A DNA stretch of 64,000 nt. It comes from Pseudomonadota bacterium (GTDB lineage Bacteria > Pseudomonadota > Gammaproteobacteria > Xanthomonadales > Rhodanobacteraceae). The stretch lies in the NCBI GenBank assembly GCA_023388255.1, contig JAEWGO010000013.1, positions 27,040 to 91,039 on the forward strand, written 5' to 3'. The translations under genes and the position numbers were made by a program. Shown here piece by piece: positions 1 to 9,196 of the stretch. The notes beneath the pieces are model-generated. The model worked only from the letters and a program-made list of their open reading frames with translations. It made no database searches and had not been told where the DNA came from. Each line of letters opens with the position of its first letter. Within the stretch, counting starts at the first letter, position 1.

Positions 1-3000
1 ACGATGGTGAGCGCCGGCGCGTTGACCGGTGTGACCACCGTGCTGGTGCAATGCGCATCCGTCGGGCAGCTCGGATCGCCGCCGCCGATGACGGTCGCGG
101 TGTTGCTGACGCTCGGTACGGCAAGCAGGTTCGGCGTGACCGGAATCAGGAAGCTCAGCGTGCCGCCGCTGGGCAGACCCGACGGAACCAGGCACTCCAC
201 CTGTTGGCCGGTGGCCGAGCAACCCGCCGGCAGGGTGCCGATGGCGAGGCCGTCGGGCACCAAGTCGGTGATCGTCGCGGCGGAGGTGGTTGTCGCCGCG
301 CCGGTATTGGTGACGGTCAGCGTATAACTGGCCGGCACGCCGACGACGAAGCTGTTGGCGCTGGCCGTCTTCACCACCGTCAACTGCGGCGCACCGACGG
401 TCGTGGTGACGGCATCGCGGCAACGCGCCGGCAGGTCCGCGGTCGGCGTGCCGGCGATGCAGCCCGGATCACCACCGCCGCTGGCGCCGGCATTGTTGGT
501 CACCGACTGACCGTTCAGCGCCGCGGTCGGAACGACCGGGATGGCGAAACTCACCGGCACGCCGGTGGCAAGGCCGGCGGCGACCGTGCAGGTCACCTGC
601 TGACCGCTGACAGTGCATCCTGTCGGCATCGTTCCGATCGTCAGGCCGGTCGGCAGAACGTCGGTGATCGTCGTCACGGCGGTCGTCGCCGCTGTGCCGG
701 TGTTGGTCAGGGTCAGCGTGTAGGTGGCCGGTTGGCCGACCACGAACAGTGTCGGCGTGGCGCTCTTGACCAGCTGCAGCTGCGGCGCGGTCACGGTGCC
801 GGTTACGGTGTCGCTGCAATGGCTTGCGCCGGGGCAGGACGGATCGCCGCCGCCGTTGCCGCTGGCAGTGTTGCTGACGTTCTGGCCGTTCGCACTCGCC
901 TGCGGCGTGATCGGGATGATGAAGCTCACCGAACCGCCCGGCGCGATGCCGGCCGGCAGGCCGCAGGTCACCAGCTGGCCGCTGGCGCTGCACTCGACCG
1001 GCAAGGTGCCGATCAGCAACCCGGTCGGAATCGTGTCGGTGATCGTGCCGGCCAAGGTATCGGCCTGGCCGTTGTTGGTGGCGGTGATCGTGTAGGTGGT
1101 CGGCACGCCGACGATCAGGCTGCCCTGCAAGGTCTTGCTGACCGCGATCAACGGCGCGTTCACCGGCGTGTCGATCGTGCTCGAGCAATGCGCCGCACCG
1201 GGACAGGTGCTATCGCCGCCGCCGCTCACGTCGGCGGTGTTGCGTGCCGGCGAGGCGGTGCCCGCGGCGATCGCGACCGGCGCGGTGATGATCGGCGCGT
1301 TCGCGCCCGGCGTCAGCACGGCGCTGGTCGTGCAGGCGATCGTGGTCGAGGTGCTCGCGCTGCAATTCCAGCCCGTGCCGCTCGGCGTCGCCGTGGTCGT
1401 GATGCCGGCCGGCAGCGGATCGCTGACCGCGATCGCGCCGGCGGAACTGGTCGACCCGGTATTGCTGACCAGCAGCGAGTAGGTACCGTTCTGGCCGACA
1501 GCAAATGCGCTTGGCGTGGCGCTCTTCTGGATCGTCAGCTGGGTCTGGCCACCATTGGTGTTGGTGGCCGTCGCGGTGTGCGTGCACGGCGCGGTCGAGC
1601 AATCGAGGCCGGCCGGTGGCGTCACCGTCGCGGTGTTGACGATCGGACCGGTCGCGGAAAGGCTGGCCGTTCCGTTCACGCTGATCGTCAGGCTGGTGCC
1701 GTGCGGCAGCGCGACGTTGTTGAGCGCGATCGCGTTGGCAGCGCCGCTGGCACCGGTGCCAGGCAGCGTAGTGTCGCAATCGGCGCCGGTGCTGGCGACG
1801 CAGCTCCAGCTGCTGACCGTGACGCTGGCCGGCACCGTGTCGGTGACGCTGACGCCGGTGGCATCGCTCGGACCGTTGTTGGTCACCGTGATCGTGTAGT
1901 TCAGCGCCTGGCCCGGCAGATACGTGCCGGCCGGGTTGGCGAGCTTGGTGATCGAGAGGTCGGCCTTCGGCGTCAGTGTGTCGGTGTCGGTCGCGCTGTT
2001 GTTGCCCGGAGTCGGGTCGGTCAGTCCGGCCGGCGGCGTGATGGTCGCGGTGTTGCTCAGCGATCCGCTCGCGCTCGCACTGACAGTCGCCGTCACCGTA
2101 TATGTCACCGATGCTCCGACCGGCAGGTTGACGGCGTCGTTGATGTTGCCGCTGCCGCTCGCCGTGCAGGTGCCGCCGCCGGCACCGACGCAGGTCCAGG
2201 TCGCGCCGCTCAGCGCGGCCGGCAAGGTGTCGGTCACCGCCGCACCCGTCACGGCGCTCGGGCCGGCATTGGACGCGGTGATCGTGTAGGTGACGCTGCT
2301 GCCGGGAACCAGAACGGTGACGCCGTCTGTCTTGGTGATCGACAGATCCGCCTGCGGCACGATCGCCAGGCTGTCGTTGGCGACATTGTTGGCAGGAACC
2401 GGATCGGGCGTGTCGCTGCCCGCGGTCGCAGTGCCGTTGACCGGGCCGCTGCCGGGTGCAGTGAAGTCGATCGTGCACTGGATCGAGCTGCCCATCGGCA
2501 AGCTGGCGACCGGCGGCGTCGGCGTGCAGTTGACGAGCGTGCCTGGCGGCAGGCCGGTGGCCGCGCACGTCGCGTTCGCAGCCGGACTCGGGCCGTTGTT
2601 GGTGCAGGCGAACGTGCCGTGCACAGGATCACCGGCATTCGCGCTCGGCGGCAGGTCGATCGTCGCCGCCATGTCGGCTTGCGGTGTCAGCGTGTCGGTG
2701 TCGGTCGCGCTGTTGTTGCCCGGAGTCGGGTCGGTCAGTCCGGCCGGCGGCGTGATGGTCGCGGTGTTGCTCAGCGATCCGCTCGCGCTCGCACTGACGG
2801 TCGCCGTCAGCGTGTAGGTGGCCGATGCTCCGACCGGCAGGTTGACGGTGTCGTTGATGTTGCCGCTGCCGCTCGCCGTGCAGGTGCCGCCGCCGGCACC
2901 GACGCAGGTCCAGGTCGCGCCGCTCAGCGCGGCCGGCAAGGTGTCGGCCACCGTCGCACCCGTCACGGCGCTCGGGCCGGCATTGGACGCGGTGATCGTG

Positions 3001-5657
3001 TAGGTGACGCTGCTGCCGGGAACCAGAACGGTGACGCCGTCGGTCTTGGTGATCGACAGGTCCGCCTGCGCCACGATCACGGTCGCGCCGTTGTCCTGGT
3101 TGTTGGTCGTGGTGACTTCAGGCGTAGTGGTGGTCACGCCTGCCTGCACCGGCACCGTTCCGCCCGCCGGCGCGGTGTAGGTGAAATCGATGGTGACGTT
3201 CTGGCCGACCGGCAGCGAAGCCGGCATGCCCGAGAAGCTGACCGCGCAGGTCGCGGGATTGAACGTCGCGGTGACGCCGGGCGGCAGGCTCGGGAACGCC
3301 ACGTCGGCCGGGCACGAACCCGGTGTGCCGATGACGAGGCTGTAGATCAGGCCATCCGCGGTCGAGGTCGCGCTGCCGAGATTGCCGAACACGACGCTGC
3401 CGGCCACGGTCGAGCCGGGACCGGCCGTGGCCGGCACGGTGACGGTGGTGGCCATGTCGGCGACGATGATGTCGGTCTGCGCCTGTGCCGCATTGGCGAC
3501 CGGCTGGGTCACGTTCGGCGAGGTCGCGAGCGGATCCTGCGGCGAGTCGATGGTGGTGCGCACCGGTACCGGGCCGGAGTTCGGCGCGGTGTACTGGAAG
3601 TTGAAACTCAGCGTGTCGCCGGGCGCCAGCGTCGTCGGCATGCCGGTGAAGGTGACCGCGCAGGTCGCGTTGTTGTAAGTGAAGTTCACGCCGGTCGGGA
3701 GCAGCGTGAATGCGACGCCGGTCGGACAGTTGCCCGGCGTGCCGATCACGGCCGTGTAGACCACATTGGTCGCATTCGCCGTGCCGGCCGCGCCGGCATG
3801 GCTGTAAACGATGTTGCCGTAGACGGTATCGCCCGGGTACACCGAGTTGCTGACGGCGATCAATGTGCCGATGTCGGTCACGGTCGATGCCGGCACGATG
3901 ACGACCGGATTGTCGATCGTCGGCGTGCGCTCGAGCGCCCACAGGTCCAGGCCCTTGTAGTTGCCGAACGCGGTGCTCGCGCTGCCGGCACAGTTGCCAC
4001 CGTCGTTGGCGGTGCCGGGCCAGTTTCGGTAGTACTTGCCTGCGGTCAGTACGGACGAGTCGACGCCGAGCAGGGAATGGTCCGGCGTCGGCGGCACCAC
4101 CGGGCTGGCCGCGCCGCAGAGGTTGCCGTTGAGCGCGCCGACGAGCGTGCCGCCGCGCGTGCGATAACCGCGGTCGTCATAGTAGACGACGCTGCCGCCA
4201 GTGCCGTTGAGCTTGGTCAGGGTCGGACCGCCGGTGCCATTGCCCTCGATGTCGAGCATCGGGAAATGGATCTCGCCATTGCGGCCGGCGATGCGGAAAT
4301 CATAGGTGCCCTGCGGGAACGGATTGCCGGAATTGTCGCGGCCGTCCCACAGCACGCTGTGGGTGCCGGTCAGCGCGAGGCCGGTCAATACGCGATTGAG
4401 CGGATTGGCCGGATCGAAGTCCGTGCCGTTGCGGCTGACCACGATCTCGTAGGTCTGCGTGTTGACGGTATCGAACTGGAACAGGCCGCCGGACGACACC
4501 GTCGACTGATTGCCGCTCACGTTGCCGATGAATGTCGCGTTGGACAGTTGCGGCGTCGGCGGCACCAGTGCGATGCCGAGCGCGCCGAGGGTCTTGGCGA
4601 CTTCACTCGCGTTCGGACCGGTCGGAGCGACGTCGGAGAAGAACAGCGGGTACTCGGGCTGTTGCGGTGTGACGCCGGCCGGGAACGAGGTCGCGGAGAC
4701 CGTATCCGAAGCGCCGCGCACGTCCTTGTACAGCGGTGCGCCGGTATCGAGGAAACCGGCGCTGTTGGCATACATCGCCGCCGCGTTCGGATCGATGCCG
4801 CGCATGACCTGGCGGTAACGGTAGCCGTCACTGGTGACGTAATTCAGCGTGTAGCTGACCGGTCGCGGATTGCTGCCCGTGTAGCCGACCCAGGCATAGG
4901 TGAACAGGCGGCCGGCGAGATCGGTCGTCGAGGTCGCGTTCGCACGCACCGTGACATCCCAGGCCGAGACCTGGTTGGTCAGCAGCTGCGGCGTGGCGAC
5001 CGAGCCATCCGGCGCGTTGCCGCCTCCGCTGGTCGCGCCGGTGAACTGCACGCCATAGATGCCGGCCGTCGGCGCCTTGTAAGCGCACGGCGAGAAACCG
5101 TTGGCGAGCGTGACCGAGTTGTCGGCGCTGTTGGGTCCGGCAAGCTCCTTCGCACGCGTGTCGATGATGCCGCGCCCGGTGCCGGAATAGCTGCCGGCCG
5201 GGGCCGAGGCCTGCGCGGTGCTGCAACTGAACGCGGCCGTGCCCGGGCGCGTTTCATCCGCGCGCGTGCCGAAGGCCTGCGGGTTGTAGATGCGCACGTC
5301 GCCGCCGTTGGTGCCGCTGCGGTTGCGCGAGCCGACCAGGATGTATTCACCGGCCTCTGCATAGACGTAGAGGAATTGCTGCGCGGAAATCACGCCCATG
5401 AAGCGCTGGCCGGTCGCCGTGCGCAGATCCATCGCCGAACGGAAGCTGGTCGTCGGATAGCTGGCCGGATACAGGTCGCGGCTGCCTTCGGCTTGCACCG
5501 GATCTGCGCTCGACAGCAGTGTCGCGATCAGCCAGAAGCCCAACCATGCTCCAAACCTCGACGCGATGCCGAAGCGGTGTTGCGACTCCCCGTTCGTGCG
5601 ACGCAGACGAGACAGCCGACGGCGGCCGCCTACGGAAGTGGCAGTGATAACAGACAT
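1..5657 (-). CDS. Giant secreted DUF11-repeat surface protein (C-terminus beyond the left edge)
   Basis: At least 1885 residues are read on the minus strand with no stop before the window edge. The start at 5657 follows a GAGGGG Shine-Dalgarno. An Arg-rich leader with a hydrophobic stretch (FGAWLGFWLIATLLSSA, about residues 35-50) looks like a long signal peptide. Residues 57-570 are non-repetitive and include a FlgD-like Ig segment (VLWDGRDNSGNPFPQGTYDF). Two looser beta-repeats follow near 590 and 730. From about residue 866 come roughly eight DUF11/conserved-repeat units of 110-140 residues, each opening with patterns such as DLSITKTDG, QLTIQKSA or QLQLVKSA, with TYTITxxNxGPS and DTLP motifs. 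DUF11 arrays are known from large bacterial surface or secreted proteins. The role here is unknown, with adhesion or cell-surface structure likely. Two units are nearly identical at DNA level. It lies 233 bp downstream of a response regulator on the same strand. Confidence 0.9.
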   Translation of the reverse strand, partial: MSVITATSVGGRRRLSRLRRTNGESQHRFGIASRFGAWLGFWLIATLLSSADPVQAEGSRDLYPASYPTTSFRSAMDLRTATGQRFMGVISAQQFLYVYAEAGEYILVGSRNRSGTNGGDVRIYNPQAFGTRADETRPGTAAFSCSTAQASAPAGSYSGTGRGIIDTRAKELAGPNSADNSVTLANGFSPCAYKAPTAGIYGVQFTGATSGGGNAPDGSVATPQLLTNQVSAWDVTVRANATSTTDLAGRLFTYAWVGYTGSNPRPVSYTLNYVTSDGYRYRQVMRGIDPNAAAMYANSAGFLDTGAPLYKDVRGASDTVSATSFPAGVTPQQPEYPLFFSDVAPTGPNASEVAKTLGALGIALVPPTPQLSNATFIGNVSGNQSTVSSGGLFQFDTVNTQTYEIVVSRNGTDFDPANPLNRVLTGLALTGTHSVLWDGRDNSGNPFPQGTYDFRIAGRNGEIHFPMLDIEGNGTGGPTLTKLNGTGGSVVYYDDRGYRTRGGTLVGALNGNLCGAASPVVPPTPDHSLLGVDSSVLTAGKYYRNWPGTANDGGNCAGSASTAFGNYKGLDLWALERTPTIDNPVVIVPASTVTDIGTLIAVSNSVYPGDTVYGNIVYSHAGAAGTANATNVVYTAVIGTPGNCPTGVAFTLLPTGVNFTYNNATCAVTFTGMPTTLAPGDTLSFNFQYTAPNSGPVPVRTTIDSPQDPLATSPNVTQPVANAAQAQTDIIVADMATTVTVPATAGPGSTVAGSVVFGNLGSATSTADGLIYSLVIGTPGSCPADVAFPSLPPGVTATFNPATCAVSFSGMPASLPVGQNVTIDFTYTAPAGGTVPVQAGVTTTTPEVTTTNNQDNGATVIVAQADLSITKTDGVTVLVPGSSVTYTITASNAGPSAVTGATVADTLPAALSGATWTCVGAGGGTCTASGSGNINDTVNLPVGASATYTLTATVSASASGSLSNTATITPPAGLTDPTPGNNSATDTDTLTPQADMAATIDLPPSANAGDPVHGTFACTNNGPSPAANATCAATGLPPGTLVNCTPTPPVASLPMGSSIQCTIDFTAPGSGPVNGTATAGSDTPDPVPANNVANDSLAIVPQADLSITKTDGVTVLVPGSSVTYTITASNAGPSAVTGAAVTDTLPAALSGATWTCVGAGGGTCTASGSGNINDAVNLPVGASVTYTVTATVSASASGSLSNTATITPPAGLTDPTPGNNSATDTDTLTPKADLSITKLANPAGTYLPGQALNYTITVTNNGPSDATGVSVTDTVPASVTVSSWSCVASTGADCDTTLPGTGASGAANAIALNNVALPHGTSLTISVNGTASLSATGPIVNTATVTPPAGLDCSTAPCTHTATATNTNGGQTQLTIQKSATPSAFAVGQNGTYSLLVSNTGSTSSAGAIAVSDPLPAGITTTATPSGTGWNCSASTSTTIACTTSAVLTPGANAPIITAPVAIAAGTASPARNTADVSGGGDSTCPGAAHCSSTIDTPVNAPLIAVSKTLQGSLIVGVPTTYTITATNNGQADTLAGTITDTIPTGLLIGTLPVECSASGQLVTCGLPAGIAPGGSVSFIIPITPQASANGQNVSNTASGNGGGDPSCPGASHCSDTVTGTVTAPQLQLVKSATPTLFVVGQPATYTLTLTNTGTAATTAVTTITDVLPTGLTIGTMPTGCTVSGQQVTCTVAAGLATGVPVSFAIPVVPTAALNGQSVTNNAGASGGGDPGCIAGTPTADLPARCRDAVTTTVGAPQLTVVKTASANSFVVGVPASYTLTVTNTGAATTTSAATITDLVPDGLAIGTLPAGCSATGQQVECLVPSGLPSGGTLSFLIPVTPNLLAVPSVSNTATVIGGGDPSCPTDAHCTSTVVTPVNAPALTI
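1960..2364. repeat. Internal direct repeat, copy 1 (DUF11 unit)
   Basis: About 400 bp that recurs 714 bp further on (2674-3078) with only about a dozen differences by eye. The offset is 238 codons, so the duplication keeps the reading frame of the DUF11 protein. It encodes a DLSITKTDG-type repeat unit. Confidence 0.85.
2674..3078. repeat. Internal direct repeat, copy 2 (DUF11 unit)
   Basis: Second copy of the roughly 400-bp repeat at 1960-2364. The near identity, including synonymous positions, points to a recent in-frame duplication or to gene conversion within the DUF11 gene. Confidence 0.85.
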
Positions 5658-5890
5658 GCAGCATTCCCCTCGATTCGAAATATCGGCGCAGACCAGCGCG
5701 CAACGTGGATTATCGCAAGAGGTCGTAGAAAAATCCTTTAAAAACAATCAACAACGCTAACATAGCCTCACCTTTGCTCACTGATTCTCACGAAAACTGA
5801 CCAAATCCCGCGCATGCTCCGTCACGCGGCGGAGGCGTCTGCCGCGAAGAGCCTGATCGAGCGGGAACCAGCGATCGCCAAACGGCGGGG

Positions 5891-6655
5891 TCAGGCGGTC
5901 AAAACGTAGCCACGATTGCGCACCGAGCGTATCGGCAGCACGTCATCAAGGGCATCCGCGGCCTTGCGCCGCAAACGATGGATCAGCATCTCGAGGCGAT
6001 GCGGGTCGAATGCATCGAGGGGTTCGCCCAGCTCGGCGATCAATGCTTCGCGCGACACCGGCTCGCCATTGGCTGCAAACAACCGTTGCATGATGCAGCG
6101 CTCCGCGCGACTGAGGTCGACACTGCGGCCCGATGGCGCCAGCAGCTTCCACTGCCCGGCAACAAGGCGCCATGTTCCCGTTGCTGCCTCGACATCCTGG
6201 ATGGGCGACTCGATCCGTCCCGCGGGGGCGCCGTCCGGCATGTTCATGCGCCGCAACAGGCTGCCGATCGTCGCTGCGATGACCGGTATGTCGACCGGTT
6301 TCGCCAGCCACGCATCGACGGTCTCGCCGAGCGCGCGCAATTGCGCCCCGCGATCGCCGCATCCGGTCAGCATGACGATGCCGATCGGCGATCCCGCGCG
6401 CAGATGCCGCGCCACCGACAAGCCATCCTCATCCGGCAGGCCGACATCGAGCACGACCGCATCGAACGAGGTCAGCAACAGACGTCGATACAACGCAGCC
6501 GAGCGTGCGAAGCCTTCGACCTCGAAGCCGAAAGCGGCAAGGCCGGGCACGAGGATATCGTCACGCAATGTGTCTTCGTCCTCGAGCACGGCGATGCGGG
6601 CACCACGCAGCGCATCGCCGATTTGCAGCCTCGTTGCGGCGCGGCGATCAAGCAT
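5891..6655 (-). CDS. OmpR-family response regulator
   Basis: 254-residue two-component response regulator. The N-terminal receiver domain (about residues 14-125) shows the acidic pair in VLEDED, the phospho-acceptor Asp in VVLDVGLPDEDG, the switch Thr in IVMLTG and the Lys in WLAKPVD. All four key positions are present, so it should be phosphorylatable. The C-terminal winged-helix domain (about 165-254) has the OmpR/PhoB pattern ending in RSVRNRGYVLTA. No histidine kinase is adjacent, so it is an orphan here. I chose the ATG at 6655 because it sits just ahead of the receiver. An in-frame GTG at 6727 would add 24 residues. The DUF11 gene lies downstream on the same strand and could be a target, but that is only positional inference. 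Confidence 0.85.
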   Translation of the reverse strand: MLDRRAATRLQIGDALRGARIAVLEDEDTLRDDILVPGLAAFGFEVEGFARSAALYRRLLLTSFDAVVLDVGLPDEDGLSVARHLRAGSPIGIVMLTGCGDRGAQLRALGETVDAWLAKPVDIPVIAATIGSLLRRMNMPDGAPAGRIESPIQDVEAATGTWRLVAGQWKLLAPSGRSVDLSRAERCIMQRLFAANGEPVSREALIAELGEPLDAFDPHRLEMLIHRLRRKAADALDDVLPIRSVRNRGYVLTA

Positions 6656-7017
6656 CGGCGACCACGCGCGAGCGCCTCGTTCGCAACACAGGCGTGTCGC
6701 AGCGACCACCGCCGGCAACGCGACCACGCAAGCATCGCCGCTCCGACATATCAGGAAGGGTTTCGATATCGCAAGCCAAGCCGGCCGGAGAGCGCTGGTA
6801 CGCGCCCGCTATGGAAGTGCCTCTCACGCCATCCCCATTCGTGCTGCGCGCGCCTCGGCAACTTGCGAAACATCCGCAAACCCGGCGGCATATGCCTGCA
6901 CGATACCGGAAGCCGGGGGCGATCTGCATCCGTCCCATGGCTACCATGGGCGTGTCCGTTTGCCGCACCGAACCACGTATGGACGCGTGCAACCTTCGCC
7001 TGCCGACTGGAAACATC
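6656..7017. other. Divergent intergenic region with a perfect 7-bp inverted repeat
   Basis: About 360 bp between the divergent response regulator and the secreted-protein gene. No convincing gene is seen. The one clear structure is a perfect inverted repeat, CCCATGG-CTA-CCATGGG at 6934-6950, about 70 bp upstream of the start at 7018. It could be an operator. Confidence 0.4.
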
Positions 7018-9069
7018 ATGCCGACCGCTTGCCGCTGGCTCCCCGCGATCCTGCTTGCCTTCGCCGCACCGGCACACGCCGACTTCGCGATCTATACCGA
7101 CACACTGCAGAACGGGTTCGAGGACTGGTCCTACGGCGGCGGCAGCGATTTCGCCAACACCTTGCCCGTGCACGGCGGCACACGCTCGATCGCTTTCACA
7201 GGCAATGCATTCAATGCGCTCTCGTTTGCGCATCCGGGCGGCGCGCTCGACAGCACCACCTTGCTGGCGCTGACATTCTGGGTGCACGGTGGCAGCGGCA
7301 GCGGGCAATCGCTGCAGGTGATCGTGCAAAGCGGCGGCGCGATAGTCGCGCAGGCGCCGTTGCAAAGCTGGCTTGCCGGCGGACCGGTCGCCGGCACGTG
7401 GCGCCAGGCGACGATCGTGTTTGCGCAGCCGCCACTCGCCTACAACGGTCCGTTCGATCGCATCGACATCCAGAGCAATACGGCCGGTACGCAACCGACC
7501 ATCTACATCGACGACGTTGCGCTCGCCGCGCCAGCGAATGCGAGCGATCCGATCTTCGCCGATGGCTTCGAGGCGCCGGCCACCTCGGCAACGCTCGTCG
7601 TCGACCATGACATCGCCGTCGGTGGCATGAGCAGCGACCGCTTTCGTTGGATCGACAGCGCGGGGTTGCCCCGCTCGGCCGCGCTCGCGCACAACGACGG
7701 TGCCGCCGGCCCGCACGGCACGCGCGGCGGCGAGCTCCGCGAATTCCGCTACGAGGCGCTGACTGGAACGCGCATCGTCACGCCAACCGACGACGGCTTC
7801 GGCGGTTTCGGTTACGTCGTCTCGCATGCCGCCGACGAAAGCCATTGCACCGGCGGCGGCGATTCGTCGAGCCTCGGCCATTTCACGCCGGGTACCTTCC
7901 AGCGCGTGTTCGAGGGGCGCCATCACGCGATCTTCCGCTTCACGCAGGCGTATCCGCGCTACTGCACGACTGCCGCACCGGCAACGCAGTACAACGTGCC
8001 GGTCACGGTCGACTGGGTGTTCTCGACCGGCCGCGACGATCCGCTGTGGTCGGTGACGTGGAATCTGTCCGGCGTGCCGGTCAACCGGATCGAGGACGAT
8101 TCGCGCGGGCCCTACGGCCAGATGCGCATCGACGGCGCGACCAGCGATGGCGCCCGCGCGCAGATCGCCGGCGTCGCCTGGGGCGACTACTACCGCTTCA
8201 GCAGCACGACCAATCCGGTCACATTCAACAGCGCATGGAGCTGGAACCAGCCGAACACGATTCCGTTCGTACAGCTGTGGACCAGCAGTGTCGACGCGAC
8301 GATGGGTCTGGTGCAGACGCAGACGATCGCGCAGCAGGATGCCGGCGGCTACTGGGGCCAGGACCATTGGGGCAAGACCAGCGCCAACGGCAACGGCTGC
8401 GCAGCCGGCCCGTATCTGATGCCGTGCGACTACAACTGGCCGTTCCAGTCGATCAACTACGAAATCGGCGCGAGCACGCCGACGCGCAACACGCGCCTCG
8501 CCTGGGGCACCAACTTCGGCTTCCTCGGCCAGCAGCAGTATCCCGTACGCGGCAATGCCACGTACGGCGGCGGCGCGCTCGCCTTGCCGGGCAATCCGAT
8601 GGCACCGGGCTGGCCGCGCAAGAGCTATTCGACGTACATCGTGCTCGGCACCCATTCCGGCAATCCGGTCGGCGCGAAGACCGCCGAAGTCGAAGCGATC
8701 CAGGGCCTGGCGCTGACCGCGACGATTGGCAGCGTCGCCACGCAAGGCGCATCCGGTGTCGCCGACGCGACCGTGAAAACCTTGCAGCCGGCCGGCTACG
8801 ACGCGGTCTACGGCGCGCTCGCATTCCACGCCAGCAGCAACCGCCTCGATGCGAACATCGCGCTCGGCGCCGGCAGCGTGCGTCATCCGCTGCTGATCGT
8901 GCGCGGCTACGCCGGCAATGCCCTGCCGAGCCAACTGAAGTTCAACGGCGCAACGCTGGCGCAGGATGTCGACTATTTCCCGTCGCTGCGCGCGGATGCG
9001 CAGGAGTTGTGGATCACGTTGAACCGCACCCTCGCCGGCGCCGCCAACCGCATCGAAATCGCGCCCTGA
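7018..9069 (+). CDS. Secreted two-part protein with internal IFADGFE motif, function unknown
   Basis: 683 residues. The start at 7018 gives a clean signal peptide (WLPAILLAFAAPAHA, cleavage near residue 21). An upstream in-frame ATG at 6979 would bury it. Residues about 25-175 look like a jelly-roll carbohydrate-binding-type domain (opening NGFEDWSYGGG, with strands such as LALTFWVHGG). At about 178-188 is SDPIFADGFEAP, which here acts as a linker instead of a C-terminus. The remaining 490 residues form a beta-rich domain with many Trp and Gly residues (GYWGQDHWGK, RLAWGTNFGFLG) and no motif I can name. It may act on or bind a polymer outside the cell, but no catalytic site can be assigned. 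It stands alone and faces the minus-strand FG-GAP gene convergently. Confidence 0.75.
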   Translation: MPTACRWLPAILLAFAAPAHADFAIYTDTLQNGFEDWSYGGGSDFANTLPVHGGTRSIAFTGNAFNALSFAHPGGALDSTTLLALTFWVHGGSGSGQSLQVIVQSGGAIVAQAPLQSWLAGGPVAGTWRQATIVFAQPPLAYNGPFDRIDIQSNTAGTQPTIYIDDVALAAPANASDPIFADGFEAPATSATLVVDHDIAVGGMSSDRFRWIDSAGLPRSAALAHNDGAAGPHGTRGGELREFRYEALTGTRIVTPTDDGFGGFGYVVSHAADESHCTGGGDSSSLGHFTPGTFQRVFEGRHHAIFRFTQAYPRYCTTAAPATQYNVPVTVDWVFSTGRDDPLWSVTWNLSGVPVNRIEDDSRGPYGQMRIDGATSDGARAQIAGVAWGDYYRFSSTTNPVTFNSAWSWNQPNTIPFVQLWTSSVDATMGLVQTQTIAQQDAGGYWGQDHWGKTSANGNGCAAGPYLMPCDYNWPFQSINYEIGASTPTRNTRLAWGTNFGFLGQQQYPVRGNATYGGGALALPGNPMAPGWPRKSYSTYIVLGTHSGNPVGAKTAEVEAIQGLALTATIGSVATQGASGVADATVKTLQPAGYDAVYGALAFHASSNRLDANIALGAGSVRHPLLIVRGYAGNALPSQLKFNGATLAQDVDYFPSLRADAQELWITLNRTLAGAANRIEIAP

Positions 9070-9125
9070 GGCACGCCGCGAGAAGGGATCGGGTCGGCGG
9101 CTGTCGTCATCTGCGCCGACGCCCG

Positions 9126-9161
9126 AAAAAAGAAACGGCCCGCAGCAAGCGCTGCGGGCCG
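9126..9161 (-). terminator. Rho-independent terminator of the FG-GAP gene
   Basis: A strong GC hairpin (CGGCCCGCAGC paired with GCTGCGGGCCG, 9136-9161) is followed on the minus strand by TTTCTTTTTT (9126-9135). It lies 35 bp after the stop of the minus-strand propeller gene. The plus-strand side has no U-tract, so it serves the minus strand. Confidence 0.9.
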
Positions 9162-9196
9162 AGGTCGAAGGAAGCAATGCGACCGAATCGCCGTGA

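Noticed and set aside
51..5741. A very long open frame on the plus strand (about 1900 codons)
   Set aside because: It is antisense to the DUF11 gene, and its product is an Arg/Gly/Ala-rich string without domains. The minus frame has a signal peptide and clear repeats. High GC bias makes stop-free shadow frames common here.
6648..7019. A minus-strand 123-codon frame upstream of the response regulator
   Set aside because: The composition is shadow-like (Arg/Gly-rich), no domain is seen, and it overlaps the promoter region of the divergent genes.
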